A DNA stretch of 64,000 nt. It comes from an uncultured Luminiphilus sp. (GTDB lineage Bacteria; Pseudomonadota; Gammaproteobacteria; Pseudomonadales; Halieaceae). Within the stretch, counting starts at the first letter, position 1. Each line of letters begins with the position of its first letter. Of the stretch, positions 40,657 through 51,711 are shown one piece after another. Below the pieces are notes generated by a model. That model made no database searches and was not told the DNA's origin. It saw nothing but the letters and a program-made list of their open reading frames with translations. The stretch is from the NCBI GenBank assembly GCA_943840615.1, contig CALSVI010000006.1, positions 1 through 64,000 on the forward strand, read 5' to 3'. The translations under genes and the position numbers were made by a program.

Positions 40657-43404
40657 TCGACGCTCTCGTCGGCCGCTGACACCTCACTCGCGTCGGACTT
40701 CGGAGCAGCTTTAGCCTTGGCCTTCGCCTTGCTTTTTGTCTTGGGCTTAGCCTTCCGCTTCGCCTTGGCCTTTTTTGCGGTGCCTTCTTCAACCCAAAGG
40801 CCATCGGCAAACAGCGCCCTCCAGCCGCTCGGCTTCCCGTCACGCTCCGACATCACATATTGCTCTTTGGTCTTGCGGCTGTAGCGAATCTGGCTGCGAT
40901 TGCCCTGATCGTCGACTCGCGGTGCGTCAAAAAGATAGTGATGCTTAGGATCGATCTCTGCCTGATGCGGCAGGAGCTCGTCGACAAAGGGCGGCCGGGT
41001 CTCACGGTGCCGCGGAAACTGGCTCGCCGCCAAAAAGATTCCCGAGGCGCCATCACGCAACACGTAGTGATCCTCGACCTTCACACACTGCAACTCGGGC
41101 ATCGGTACCGGATCCATTTTGGGTGGCGCGACCTCACCGCTTCTGAGCAGCTTGCGAGTGTTCGTGCAGGAAGATTCCGTGCAGCCAAAGTATTTGCCAA
41201 AACGTCCAGTCTTGAGCTGCATATCGGCACCGCACTTATCGCACTCAATCACGGGACCGTCGTACCCTTTGATACGGAACTGTCCCTGCTCAACCTCGTA
41301 GCCATCGCAATCGGGATTGCTGCCGCAGACATGAAGCTTGCGGGATTCATCGATCAAGTAGCTGTCCATAGCCGTGTGGCACTTCCCGCAACGTCGCTTG
41401 CTCAGCAACAAACGGGATTCCGCTTCGTCATCTGCGTCGACACTGATCGCCTCGTCACCTGGAATCAGGTTTACCGTGTTTTTACAGCGCTCTTTGGGCG
41501 GGAGGCTGTAGCCAGAGCAGCCCATAAACACGCCCGTGCTCGCCGTACGAATTTGCATCGGGCGACCACAATCTCCGCAAGGAATCCCGGTGGGCGTGGG
41601 ATCGTTTGGCTGCATCCCGTCCGGACCGTCGTTTGCCGCCTGTACTAACGTGCCGCTGAATTCGGTATAAAACTCATTTAAAAGATCGGTCCACGACAGC
41701 GAGCCTTGCGCAACCTCGTCTAGCCGCTCTTCCATCTGTCGCGGTAAAGCCGTAGTCCAGCAAGTCGCTAAAACTGCCTTGCAGGCGTTCGGTAACAATG
41801 TCGCCCATTTTCTCGGCATATAAGCGACGATTTTCGAGCCGCACGTAGCCCCGATCCTGAATAGTAGAAATAATCGCGGCATAGGTAGAGGGTCGACCAA
41901 TACCCCGCTTCTCCAGCTCCCGAACCAGACTGGCCTCGCCGTAGCGAGCCGGCGGCTTGGTAAAATGCTGTTTGGGATCAAACTCGGACACGGTCAAACC
42001 ATCGCCAACGGCCAGAGGTGGCAACACCGCGTCATCGCCTTTGCGGGCTGCCGGTGACTGAACCCGCGTGAAACCATCAAATTCAACAACGCGACCTTTC
42101 GCCGTCAGTCGGCAGTCGGCGGCGGTGACTACCAAGGTTGTCGACAGATACCGCGCCGGCGTCATCTGACACGCCACGAACTGTCGCCAGATCAGATCGT
42201 AGAGTCGCTCGGCATCGGGCTCCATGCCCGACAATTGATGACTCCGCAATCTGACATCGGAAGGCCTAATCGCCTCGTGCGCCTCCTGAGCACCTTCCCG
42301 CGATCCGTAGCGAATGGGCTCGGCTGGCAAGTACTCAGATGAAAAGTCCTTTTGAATCAGCGTCCGACAGGTGCTCACCGCCTCATCACTGAGGTTGGTG
42401 GAGTCGGTGCGCATATAGGTTATGTAGCCCGCCTCATAGAGGCGCTGCGCGAGGATCATCGTCTTTTTGACGCCAAATCCCATGCGCGTGCTGGCCGCTT
42501 GCTGCAGCGTTGAAGTAATAAAAGGTGCAGACGGTTTCGAACTGGTTTTTCGGGACTCGAGATCGGTCACCGTAAAGTCACCCTCGCGCATGGCTTCGAC
42601 GGCAGCTTCTGCCTCTGCCTGCGTTTTAGGCTCAAACTTCTGCCCGCCACGATGCGTCACCAGGAACCGAACCGGATCGATATCGTCCGACTTCAACAGC
42701 GCATGAACTTCCCAGTACTCCTCCGGAACGAACGCCCGAATCTCGCGCTCACGCTCAACAATCAATCGCACGGCAACAGATTGCACCCGTCCAGCCGACA
42801 GGCCGCGAGCGACTTTGGCCCACAACAGGGGGCTGACTTCGAACCCAACGACCCGGTCGAGGAATCGTCGTGCCTGCTGCGCGTGAACCCGAGCGATGTC
42901 GAGTTCTCCGGGCTGCTTGAATGCTTCCTGAATCGCTTTTTGCGTAATCTCGTTGAACACCACGCGATGGTAGCGACTGGTGTCACCCCCGATGGCCTCC
43001 TGTAAGTGCCAGGCAATGGCCTCACCTTCCCGATCCAAATCCGTCGCGAGATAAATCGCGTCGCTGTTTTTGGCCAGCTTTTTCAGTTCACTGACGACCT
43101 TTTCTTTGCCAGGCAAAATCTCATAGCGTGCTTCCCAGCCGTTGTCTGGATCGATACCCATGCGACGCACCAACTGTTCGCGCTTTTTCCGAGTCTGGTA
43201 GCGCAGCTTTTCATCGGGCGCCATTTTGCGTGTGATGGCAGCCTGTGCAGCACGCTCCTTTGGATCCGAGGGCTTGGCACTACCCGACGTAGGCAGATCA
43301 CGGATATGCCCGACACTGGACTTCACAATAAAGTCCTTGCCGAGATACTTGTTAATGGTTTTCGCCTTGGCGGGCGACTCCACTATGACCAGTGCTTTAC
43401 CCAT
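40653..43404 (-). CDS. topA: DNA topoisomerase I (one frameshift)
   Basis: Relaxes negative supercoils. It starts [20 protein letters not shown] (Toprim), with [15 protein letters not shown], and the active-site Tyr in [10 protein letters not shown]. The frame breaks at about 41736-41741, after DYGFTA; the next frame continues [19 protein letters not shown]. Three C4 zinc ribbons (CGDCG, CGKCH, CDKCG) and a Lys/Ala-rich tail follow. Merged length is about 916 residues. TopA is generally needed for growth and the two frames join exactly at one base, so a sequence error is more likely than a lesion. Confidence 0.92.
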
Positions 43405-43548
43405 AAAATGCGCTTGCCTGCGTTAAAAGGACGATCAAGATGGCTGACCTGACGCCAGAAGTTGGGCATCTATAAGGGCGAAAAGGCTCTGGGTCAAGGG
43501 GGCACGGAAAGAGGTTCGGCGGAGACAAAAGGGCCTGAAAACGATTAT

Positions 43549-44004
43549 TTATTCAATTAAATCAATCGCTTGTTTTATCTTCAACAGGCCTTCAGATCCC
43601 TCTTTTTCGTCCCAGAAAATACTGACCGTGTGCTCAGAGAGCGCCACAAAGACTGCGCCGAAGGGCAGACCTGCCAGCCATGCCGGCGCAGAGGCTACGC
43701 CCTTGGTGGGTGACCAGACCCCCCCCGCATAGACAAAATCCTCGCTGCGGCCGGGCGGCTTTCCGCCCGCCTGCAATCGACGCTCGTAGCACGCAAGCTC
43801 GCCATCGGGCGTAAATCGAAATCTGGCCGGTATTGCGGGCAAAGGTCGCATGCTCACGCGCAGGGCGCAGTCTCGCGCCTCGTCACGCAGCGCCGCTTTT
43901 TGACGCTGCGCTTTACTGGGCATGACAGACATCAGCGGCGCTATCACCACCGCCAGACCCAATACAATTAATACGTAAACCAAGATCTCACTCCGACAAG
44001 ACAA
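43549..44004 (-). CDS. Uncharacterised membrane-anchored protein
   Basis: A 151-residue protein with one N-terminal membrane helix (ILVYVLIVLGLAVVIAPLM) and a soluble part rich in Trp and Phe (FRFTPDGELACYERRL, SEDFVYAGGVWSP, GAVFVALSEHTVSIFWDE). Likely held in the inner membrane by its N-terminus. No known family recognised. It lies between topA and the divergent universal stress protein. Confidence 0.65.
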   Translation of the reverse strand: MSCRSEILVYVLIVLGLAVVIAPLMSVMPSKAQRQKAALRDEARDCALRVSMRPLPAIPARFRFTPDGELACYERRLQAGGKPPGRSEDFVYAGGVWSPTKGVASAPAWLAGLPFGAVFVALSEHTVSIFWDEKEGSEGLLKIKQAIDLIE

Positions 44005-44058
44005 ACCCGTTGTTTTTGACTACATTTGCGGCAATGGAACTACAGTAGCGGGGAAAGT

Positions 44059-44496
44059 ATGCCCTACCAGAACATTCTCGTGGCAGTTGATCTGGGCGCC
44101 ACCACCGAAGCGGTTGTGCAGCGAGCCGCCTCGCTCGCTGGACAAAATTCAGCTCAACTGCATGTACTGCACGTTATCGAGCCCCTCGCCATTACCTATG
44201 GTGGCGATATCCCGATGGATTTCTCTGCGATTCAAGAGGAAATTCAGGAGCAGGCCAAGGAACAGCTCGATAGGCTCTGCGCGGGACTTTCCGTTCCCGA
44301 AGCCAACCGGCACCTCGTGACCGGCCGACCGGAGTCCGAAATCCCGACGCAAGCCAAAGCGCTTAACGCTGATCTGATTGTTGTCGGTAGCCACGCGCGC
44401 TGGGGGCTGGCACTTTTACTCGGGTCCACCACCGATGGCGTCATGCACGGTGCAGATTGCGATGTACTCGCTGTCAAAGTAGACCCCGAGCCCTGA
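44059..44496 (+). CDS. uspA: Universal stress protein, UspA family
   Basis: Cytoplasmic nucleotide-binding-fold protein induced by stress. Start ATG 44059 follows GGGGAAAG and gives 145 residues beginning MPYQNILVAVDLG; the frame is open slightly further upstream. Typical HVLHVIEPL, DLIVVGSHARWGLALLLGST and CDVLAVKV segments; GSHARWGL...GST is the usual ATP-binding-like loop, suggesting a UspA/UspFG mixture. Exact paralogue uncertain. Confidence 0.9.
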   Translation: MPYQNILVAVDLGATTEAVVQRAASLAGQNSAQLHVLHVIEPLAITYGGDIPMDFSAIQEEIQEQAKEQLDRLCAGLSVPEANRHLVTGRPESEIPTQAKALNADLIVVGSHARWGLALLLGSTTDGVMHGADCDVLAVKVDPEP

Positions 44497-44511
44497 CGGG
44501 CCACCTCAGGG
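44491..44511. terminator. Possible weak bidirectional hairpin
   Basis: CCCTGA-N9-TCAGGG pairs the end of uspA with the end of the convergent glutaredoxin-like gene; both stop codons are in the arms. No T-run follows, so termination strength is doubtful. Confidence 0.25.
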
Positions 44512-44739
44512 CGAGGCGCCGCTCAGAAACGCTTCGAGCTGCGTGCCGTCAAAGGGCCAACCTAACTCCCGGCCTGCCAGATCTCGGACCACCGGAATGC
44601 GCACCCCATAGCGCTCCATCAACTCGAGATCGTCCGCAATGTCTTGGGGCTGAAAAACATAGCCGCCTGCTTCGAGAATCGCCTCAGCGTGCTCACACAG
44701 GTGACAACCTGATGTGGTGTAGAGTATCAACGGATGCAT
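44506..44739 (-). CDS. Glutaredoxin-like protein
   Basis: A 77-residue thioredoxin-fold protein with redox pair CHLC in LYTTSGCHLCEHAE and the cis-Pro loop RIPVVRD. Family members of this size sit beside housekeeping genes in many gammaproteobacteria; the substrate is unknown. Start set at ATG 44739, directly at the first strand; longer frames run into the neighbouring RNA methyltransferase gene. Its stop and the uspA stop lie in an inverted repeat (44491-44511). Confidence 0.85.
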   Translation of the reverse strand: MHPLILYTTSGCHLCEHAEAILEAGGYVFQPQDIADDLELMERYGVRIPVVRDLAGRELGWPFDGTQLEAFLSGASP

Positions 44740-44764
44740 AGTAAAATCTCCGGTGTTGGTAAGC

Positions 44765-45532
44765 ATGCCTGACAATTCCATCACAGCATGGAACCCCAGC
44801 GAGGGCCTCACCCTTTACGGCCGCAAGCCAGCGCTGGAGGCACTGATGGACTCCTCACTGGCCATCCACTGCCTGCACCTTGCAGACAGTAACCGACCCA
44901 CCGGCATTATCGCGCAAATCATTGCGGCAGCGGAAAAACGACAGGTTGCCGTCCGCTACCACGACCGTCAGGCGCTATCGCGCATCTCAAAAAATGGGCG
45001 CCAGGATCAGGGTGTTGCGCTGGATGTGATTTGCCCGGGCTTTCTGTCGCTCGAGGCGTTTTTAGCCCTACCGGAAAAACCCCGTACCTTGCTGGCAATC
45101 GACGGCGTCACCAATCCGCAAAATGTGGGCATGATTATTCGATCCGCTGCCGCCGCGGCTATCGACGGCTTACTGTATCCAAAACGAGGCATCGCTTCAC
45201 TGGGTCCATTGGTCATAAAAGCATCGGCGGGTAACGTCTTCCGGGCACCCATTATTCGTTGCGAAACAACGACCAGCGCAGTGTCCACACTCAAGACGCG
45301 AGGCTATCGCGTCGCCATTTTACAGGCGTCAGCACCGCAATCTCTTTTCGACTACCAACCAGACGCCTCGATGGTCTGCGTATTGGGCGGTGAGAGTGCG
45401 GGCGTGGGAGCGGATGTACTGGCAATGGCGGACACCGAACTCAGTGTTCCTATGGCCAACGGCGTCGAGTCGTTGAACGTTGCGGTGACCGCGTCGCTGG
45501 CGGCCTTCCACCTCGGAAGACCGTCAGGCTGA
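44765..45532 (+). CDS. TrmH-family RNA methyltransferase
   Basis: SPOUT enzyme methylating a 2'-hydroxyl of tRNA or rRNA with S-adenosylmethionine. The 255 residues have an N-terminal substrate-binding domain (LYGRKPALEALMDS) and the knot motifs NPQNVGMIIRSAAAAAID, VLGGESAGVG and VPMANGVESLNVAVTASL. The start is ATG 44765; GTG 44753 is possible. Target nucleotide not predictable. Confidence 0.9.
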   Translation: MPDNSITAWNPSEGLTLYGRKPALEALMDSSLAIHCLHLADSNRPTGIIAQIIAAAEKRQVAVRYHDRQALSRISKNGRQDQGVALDVICPGFLSLEAFLALPEKPRTLLAIDGVTNPQNVGMIIRSAAAAAIDGLLYPKRGIASLGPLVIKASAGNVFRAPIIRCETTTSAVSTLKTRGYRVAILQASAPQSLFDYQPDASMVCVLGGESAGVGADVLAMADTELSVPMANGVESLNVAVTASLAAFHLGRPSG

Positions 45533-45562
45533 CAGCCGGTTAACGAGCAGTAAGCAGAGCGG

Positions 45563-47743
45563 CTAGCCTTCCTCGGGTGGCAAGGCATCGCCGTTGGCCA
45601 CAGCCAGCCAGGCCTGCTGAATGACATAAGCGCGGATTGCGTCCGTGTCTTCCTTGGTGAGATGGCCGGAAAAGGAAACCATGCCCTGCTTCTCTAGTAC
45701 GCCTTCCCGAACCACCTGATCCCAGGCCTGCTCGCTCGCCGAAATCGCCGACCAGCGAAGGTCGGGTATCACGCCACCGCTGACCGCAAAAGCACCGTGG
45801 CAAAAGTGACAGTTCTCGGCAAAGCGCTGCATACCAAGCTGGTGCTGGTCCGGCTCTCCAAACATCGATGACTTGGGGGTCGCGACCACCTGATCCGCTA
45901 GTGGCATGGGCATCATTTCATTGCCACCCAGCTTGAAGGTAATGACCCTCGCTGGCTCCCGGCCCGCCGCTTCGCCGTAGGTAAAACCCGCTATCAGATT
46001 GGATACGCTGCCCCAGCCCGAGAGCACGCTGAGGTACTGCTCGCCCTCTATCTCATAGGTCATCGGAGCGGCGGCGGCGTTACCCACCAACTGACGAGAC
46101 CACATGCGCTCACCCGTTTCAGCATCGTAGGCCACCAAATCGCCAAATTTATTGCCCTGAAAAACCAGACCCGCATCCGTGCTCAACACGCCGCCATTCA
46201 GCGGCAGCGGAAAAGGCACCGCCCATCGGGGCTCCGCTTTCACTGGGTCCCAGGCAAGCAAGGAGCCACCGTCCAGATCGGCCACCGCCTCTACGGTGCC
46301 TGCCGGGTACTCCACCGGCCATCCCGCCGCTGCGTCGTACCCAATGTTCCACCACGACTTACTGTCCTCAACATTGCGTGTTTTATCGTAGAAAAACGGA
46401 ATCTCGTTGACCGGAATGTAGACCAGCCCCGTATCGGGATTAAACGCCATGGGATGCCAGTTATGCGCTCCCGTGGGCCCAGGGATCACAACGGTGAGCG
46501 CCATATCCACCGCGTCTTGATGAGCACGGGCCGTCCGTTCTCGTCAAACTCTCCCGTTGTCCAGTTCTGCTTCGTAAAAGGCGTGTCGCCGATATCAGCT
46601 CGCCGTCAGCCGCATCCAGCACGTAGAAGAATCCGTTCTTAGGGCGCCTGCATGACGACTCGCCGGCTCGGCACCCTTCTCCCCGAGCGGCAGATCCGCC
46701 AACATAATCTGCTGAGTGGCGGTGTAGTCCCATCGATCTCGCGGGGTTGTCTGGTAGTGCCAGCGGTAGGCTCCCGTATCCGCGTCGACCGCGAGAATCG
46801 GATGACAGGAATAAGTTGTCGCCGTCACTGCTCGGGTCGCGTACATCGGGATTCCAGGCGAGACCATTTCCCACGCCATCAGGATCTGGTCATTCACCGT
46901 GTCATAAACAATCGAGTCCCAGGCGGTGCCCCCGCCTCCGTCCGTGACCCAAGCACCGTCGTCACCCCAGGTCTCATTCGCCAGCTTGGCAAGGATGGCG
47001 TCAGAAGCCGCGCCATCCGGCTTCTTCTCGGGATTGGGGACCGTGTAAAAACGCCACACCAACTCACCCGTCTCACGTCGTAGGCAGTGACATAACCCCG
47101 CACACCCAACTCCGCGCCGCGCGTTACCAATGATCACCTTGTCTCTTGAAAACTCCGGGGCGCCCGGTGATGGTGTAGGGCTTGCTCTGATCGACCGTCA
47201 CCTCGCTCCACACCACCTCGCCCGTCGCCGCATCGAGCGCCTCCAGCCGGCCATCAAACACGCCGATAAACACCTTTCCGTTGTGCACAGCGACGCCCCG
47301 ATTGACCACATCGCAACACCCTTTCGCGGCATCTTTCCCCGACACCTCGGGTCATAGACCCACAGCTCCTCGCCCGTTCTTGCATCCAGCGCGTACACCA
47401 CAGACCAGGCGCTGGAGACATACATGACCCCATCCACCACAATCGGAGTGGCCTCGGCACCGCGCGGCTTGGCTGTCTCATACACCCAGCCCACACCCAA
47501 CTCGGGCAATGTATCGCCGGTTGATCTGACCCAGAGCTGAATGACGCTGCTCGTCATAGGTTCCGCCATAGTGAGCCACATCTCCGGCTCGTCGCCGCGG
47601 CTTTGAATCCGATCGGTGTCGACCTGCGCACCGGCGCAATGCCGTCCACCACTTGCCGGAGATCGAGGCGTCCTCATCTGATCGCCGCACAGGCAACCAG
47701 CAAGCCCAGACAGAATAACAATGGTAAATCGTAGCGAGGACAT
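45563..47743 (-). CDS. PQQ-dependent quinohemoprotein alcohol dehydrogenase (many frameshifts)
   Basis: Periplasmic enzyme oxidising alcohols with pyrroloquinoline quinone and passing electrons to a C-terminal cytochrome c. It begins [17 protein letters not shown], a possible lipoprotein signal. Fragments in shifting frames then give the propeller: [95 protein letters not shown]. From 46510 downward the frame is intact: [15 protein letters not shown], the heme site CHFCHG and [10 protein letters not shown]. Merged length about 726 residues is normal. At least eight single-base breaks in 1.2 kb are needed, more likely sequence error than decay. Stop 30 bp from the convergent methyltransferase. 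Confidence 0.85.
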
Positions 47744-47773
47744 GTGTTCCCCCAGACGGATTTTTTTTTATGT

Positions 47774-47788
47774 CTACCACTAGTGTAG
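47774..47788. promoter_or_regulatory. Palindrome in the alcohol dehydrogenase promoter region
   Basis: A CACTAGTG core extended by CTAC on one side and TAG on the other, about 35-45 bp before the dehydrogenase start, next to a run of T. A regulator-binding site is possible; no regulator gene is adjacent. Confidence 0.25.
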
Positions 47789-47878
47789 CCAAAACCTAGG
47801 GTCGGTGGCGCCCTTCTTAGATCCCGGTTTCAACCCTGGCGTTGACCCGACGTGCAGTGGAACGAAGGGCCACTCCAC

Positions 47879-49056
47879 CTATTTAGACAGGAAGACATGC
47901 CTTCTTCCAGACCGCGCAGGGTCAGGGGATACATCTTGCCTTCCATGACTTGCCGCGTAATGGCGATCGACTGGGTGTATTCCCACTCATCTTCGGGCAC
48001 CGGATTAATCCAGATACACTTCTCGTAGGTCTCTCTCAGCCTGCTGCATCCACAGCTCTCCGGACTCTTCGTTCCAGTGCTCTACCGAGCCACCGGGCTG
48101 CATAATTTCATAGGGTGACATCGAGGCATCGCCCACAAATACCACTTTGTAGTCGTGGGCGTACTTGTGCATCAGATCGAGCGTTGCGGTTCGCTCGTTG
48201 AAGCGGCGCATATTGTTTTTCCACACGCTCTCGTACAAAAAGTTGTGGAAGTAAAAATATTCAAGATGCTTGAACTCGGTCCGCGCCGCTGAGAAACAGC
48301 TCCTCGCACACCTTCACGTGAGGGTCCATCGACCCGCCAACGTCGAGAAACAAGAGCACCTTCACCGCGTTATGGCGCTCGGGCACCATCTTGATATCGA
48401 GCAGCCCAGCGTTACGCGCGGTCGACTTGATGGTGTCATCAAGATCGAGCTCTTCGGTCGCTCCGGTGCGGCGCAAATTTTCGCAGACGACGCATGGCAA
48501 TTTTGATATTGCGGGTCCCCAGCTCGACGCCGTCGTCGAGATTTTTGAAATCCCTTCGATCCCATACTTTACCGCCCGCTTGTTTTTGCTCTCTCCGCCG
48601 ACTCGAATGCCTTCCGGGTGATAGCCATCATTACCGAAAGGGTGAGGTGCCCTCGGTACCGATCCACTTATTGCCCCCCGAGTGTCGCTTTTTCTGCTCT
48701 TCGAGACGCTTCTTTGAACTGCTCAATCAGCTCCTCCAAGCCGCCCAAGACTCTCGATCTTGGCTTTATCTTCCTCAGAGAGCTGCTTCATGAACTCCGA
48801 TCGAAGCCAATCATCGGGAATCATCGCTTCGATACACGTCATCAACGCCTCAAGGTCCTGAAAGTGCAGCCCGAAAGCGCGATCGAAACGATCGTAGTAC
48901 TTCTCGTCCTTGACCAGAATGGCGCGGGACAGGAGTAAAAATCGTCCATGTCACCAAACGCGAGGCGCTGCTCCATCGCCTCAAGCAAATCGAGCAGCTC
49001 CCTCGGCGTACCGGGACGCCAGTGTCTTTGAGCACATGGAAAAAATTAACCAACAC
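47879..49056 (-). CDS. VWA domain protein, CoxE-like (frameshifted)
   Basis: Partner of a MoxR ATPase in a chaperone-like pair acting on metalloenzymes or envelope complexes; target unknown. Frame pieces give, in order, [34 protein letters not shown], a Lys/Glu-rich region (EQFKKRLEE), [20 protein letters not shown], the VWA metal site [23 protein letters not shown] and, at the end, [15 protein letters not shown]. Merged length about 392 residues fits the family. At least six frame changes occur, all single-base. It starts 4 bp after the MoxR stop. Confidence 0.85.
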
Positions 49057-49060
49057 TGCG

Positions 49061-49904
49061 TTAGCGCGCCTCGCGTCGATGCATAAAGGCCAGGCGCTCC
49101 AGAAGCTGCACGTCCTGCTCGTTCTTCAGCAGCGCCCCGTAAAGGGGGGTATCGCTTTGGTCTGATCGCGATTTTTAAGACTTCATCAGGAATATCGTCG
49201 GCCATCAGCAGCTTGAGCCAGTCGATCAACTCGGAGGTCGAAGGCTTTTTCTTGAGCCCCGGGATCTCCCGCAACTCAAAAAAGACCTCCAGCGCTTCCT
49301 GCACCAGACTCTTCTTAATTTTCGGGTAATGCACTGCAATAATTTCCTTCATCGTTTCCTTATTGGGAAAGTTAATGAAGTGGAAAAAACAGCGGCGAAG
49401 GAACGCGTCGGGCAATTCCTTCTCGTTATTGGATGTAATGATGATGATCGGGCGATGTCTTGCTTTGATCGTCTCACCGGTCTCGTAAACGAAAAACTCC
49501 ATGCGATCGAGCTCGACCAGCAGGTCATTCGGGAACTCGATGTCGGCCTTGTCGACCTCATCGATCAGCAACACCACCTGCTCGTCTGATGCGAAGGCCT
49601 CCCACAACTTACCGCGCTTGATGTACTGACTGATGTCCTCGAACCTTGCCATCACCCAGCTGCGAATCTCTCAGCCGCGACACCGCGTCGTACTCATACA
49701 GACCCTGTTGTGCCTTGGTCGTCGACTTGATGTGCCATTGGATCAGTTCTTGCCCAGACCGGCGGCCACCTCCTCCGCCAGCATGGTCTTTCCCGTGCCG
49801 GGCTCACCTTTGATCAGCAATGGCCGCTGCAGCGCCACCGCCGCGTCGACCGCCATCCGCAAGTCGTCCGTCGCGACGTACCGCTCTGTTCCTTCAAACT
49901 TCAT
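49061..49904 (-). CDS. MoxR-family AAA+ ATPase (frameshifted)
   Basis: AAA+ ATPase that remodels or inserts cofactors into client proteins with its VWA partner. From ATG 49904: MKFEGTERYVATDDLRMAVD, Walker A GEPGTGKTMLAEEV, then in other frames WEAFASDEQVVLLIDEVDKA (Walker B), IIITSNNEKELPDAFLRRC (sensor and Arg finger) and, at the end, ERLAFMHRREAR. About 281 residues. At least three breaks, near 49745, 49665 and 49155. The RAVR/MoxR subgroup was not determined. Confidence 0.88.
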
Positions 49905-49974
49905 ACCTCACCGTCTCTCGTATCTCGTTTTCACGGGGCCGAGCAGACTAACCGAAGTACTGTCGACAAACCAC

Positions 49975-50318
49975 TCAGTACCGGGCCCGGCCCGCTCCCC
50001 TGCGCGCCCACGTCACTCCGACCACGACCCCGAGACACTGAGCCGGCAAGATAGCCATAGCGCTGGAAGCAGCAGCCGACGCCAGCCCCTCGCCGAATAG
50101 CGTGTTGAACACCACTACGATCAGTGCAGGCGCCATGGACTGGATTTCGGGTCCGGGAAAGGCCGGCGCCAACAGGAGCCCTCCAATCAACCCCAGTACT
50201 GCACCACCTGCGGGCCTGAGCGGCATGGTGAACCAGAGCCTGCGCATCAGACGAGCCCGATGATCGCTGCAACCCAGTACAACAGCATGGCGGTAAGGTA
50301 GGACGGTGTTGTTAACAT
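49975..50318 (-). CDS. Small membrane protein (frameshifted)
   Basis: Reading from ATG 50318 gives MLTTPSYLTAMLLYWVAAII, then a break near 50249, then PLRPAGGAVLGLIGGLLLAP and FNTLFGEGLASAAASSAMAI in the next frame. About 115 residues with three or four hydrophobic helices. No family recognised. It lies just after ycgL and before moxR, same strand. Confidence 0.55.
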
Positions 50319-50336
50319 GGAGCGGGCTCCGTTGTG

Positions 50337-50598
50337 TCAGCGGGCGCGAGCGGCTGGGTGGCAGCTGCAAAAAATAACCCTTAGCTGCGATCTCCTCCAT
50401 CACCCGAGCAGCGGGCTGCGCCGCAAGAGGCTCGGTCGACCGTAAGCGTCATAGACAGCACTTTCTCGGCGGGCAAGAAAATCCTGCTCCAACCATCTGG
50501 CCAGTCACTGGGGGTAGCCCTCGGCGAACATAGAGAAACGTATCTGGCCTTCGCGCCGTCTTGAACACATCGACGGCAATCGCTCCGGCAAGTGTCAC
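50337..50598 (-). CDS. ycgL: YcgL domain protein (frameshifted)
   Basis: Small conserved protein of unknown function that follows rnd in Pseudomonas and E. coli relatives. GTG 50598 overlaps the rnd stop (GTGA). Pieces: AVDVFKTARRPDTFLYV, a shift, PDWPDGWSRIFLPAEKVL, MTLTVDRA, a shift, MEEIAAKGYFLQLPP, the last being the typical YcgL ending. Merged length about 87 residues. Confidence 0.78.
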
Positions 50599-51711
50599 GA
50601 TGGGCTCCCGTCGCAGCGCCTGACGCAAAGGCTCCACCACTGTATCCGCGCGCCAGCCAGACCAGCTGTCTGGCGCAGACAGGGTTGCGTCGACCTCTAG
50701 ACGAATCAGTTGCTCCAAGATCTGCTTTGGGCATCAGCACCTCGGGCGGAACTTCCATCGAGTCCGCGATCTGCTTGAGGACGCTCGGACAGACGCTCCC
50801 AGTCTGCTGCGCTGCTCCCCGGACAGGGGCTTCGAAATCAGCTGCGGCGACACGGGCAGCGGATCGTCGGCTGCCGACACGAGTGCGCTGCCACCAGTTC
50901 GTCTCCTGCTCCGACGGACCAGACCCTGGGGCATATCCTCGACATTGCAGCCAGCGCCCGTCACCGAACGCGGCAACTCCCGAGCCGCAATGGCCATGAC
51001 GATCTTGTCGTTCAGTATCCAGCTCCGGGGCCGATCTCGGCGTCGCGCCTCGTCATCACGCCACTCCACCAGCTCGACAAGCGCTCTCTGTTGATTCGGG
51101 GGCAACCGGTAAGCCGTTTTAAATTTGGTAATCGGCGCCCTTCCACCGGGCCGCATACGCGCACCCTCTTCGAGCACCCAGTCGAGCCGATTGAGCGCAG
51201 CCGCCCGCTCCCGCAATTGCACGCCCATCGGGTGCAGATAACTGACATCCTGAGCCGCATACTCGGCCTGCGCCGGCGTCAGTGGCCGCTGGAGCCAATC
51301 GGACTGCGTTTCGTCCTTGGGCAGATCAATATCAAAAAATTCAGCAACCAAGGCACGATAGCTCAGCCCACTGCCCAAACCGACTAACGCAGCGGCACGC
51401 TGGGTATCGAACAGCGGCGCAGGCAGGATACCGAGCCAGTGCGAAAACACCTCAAGATCTTCACTCGCACTGTGAATCAGCTTGGTTTGCTCGGGAGCAA
51501 CGAGGAAACGCTTCAGCGCATCAAGGTCCTCAAGCTGGAGCGGATCAACGAGATACGCTGTCTCGCCCCAACACAATTGCACCAGCGCCACCTGAGGAAA
51601 AAAAGTATCGCGACGTCGAAACTCCGTATCCACTGCCACCAACGAGTGATGACAGTTATCAGTAAGCAAGGCATTCAACTCATCGCTGTTATTGATAAGG
51701 GACCAGCTCAC
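50595..51711 (-). CDS. rnd: Ribonuclease D (frameshifted C-terminus)
   Basis: 3'-5' exonuclease that trims tRNA precursors. The nuclease domain is intact with the DEDDy residues in [20 protein letters not shown] and [12 protein letters not shown]; the first HRDC domain follows ([20 protein letters not shown]). Breaks near 50950, 50790 and 50725 interrupt the C-terminal part, which resumes as [13 protein letters not shown] and [19 protein letters not shown]. Merged length about 372 residues equals E. coli RNase D. ATG overlaps the recR stop. Confidence 0.9.
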
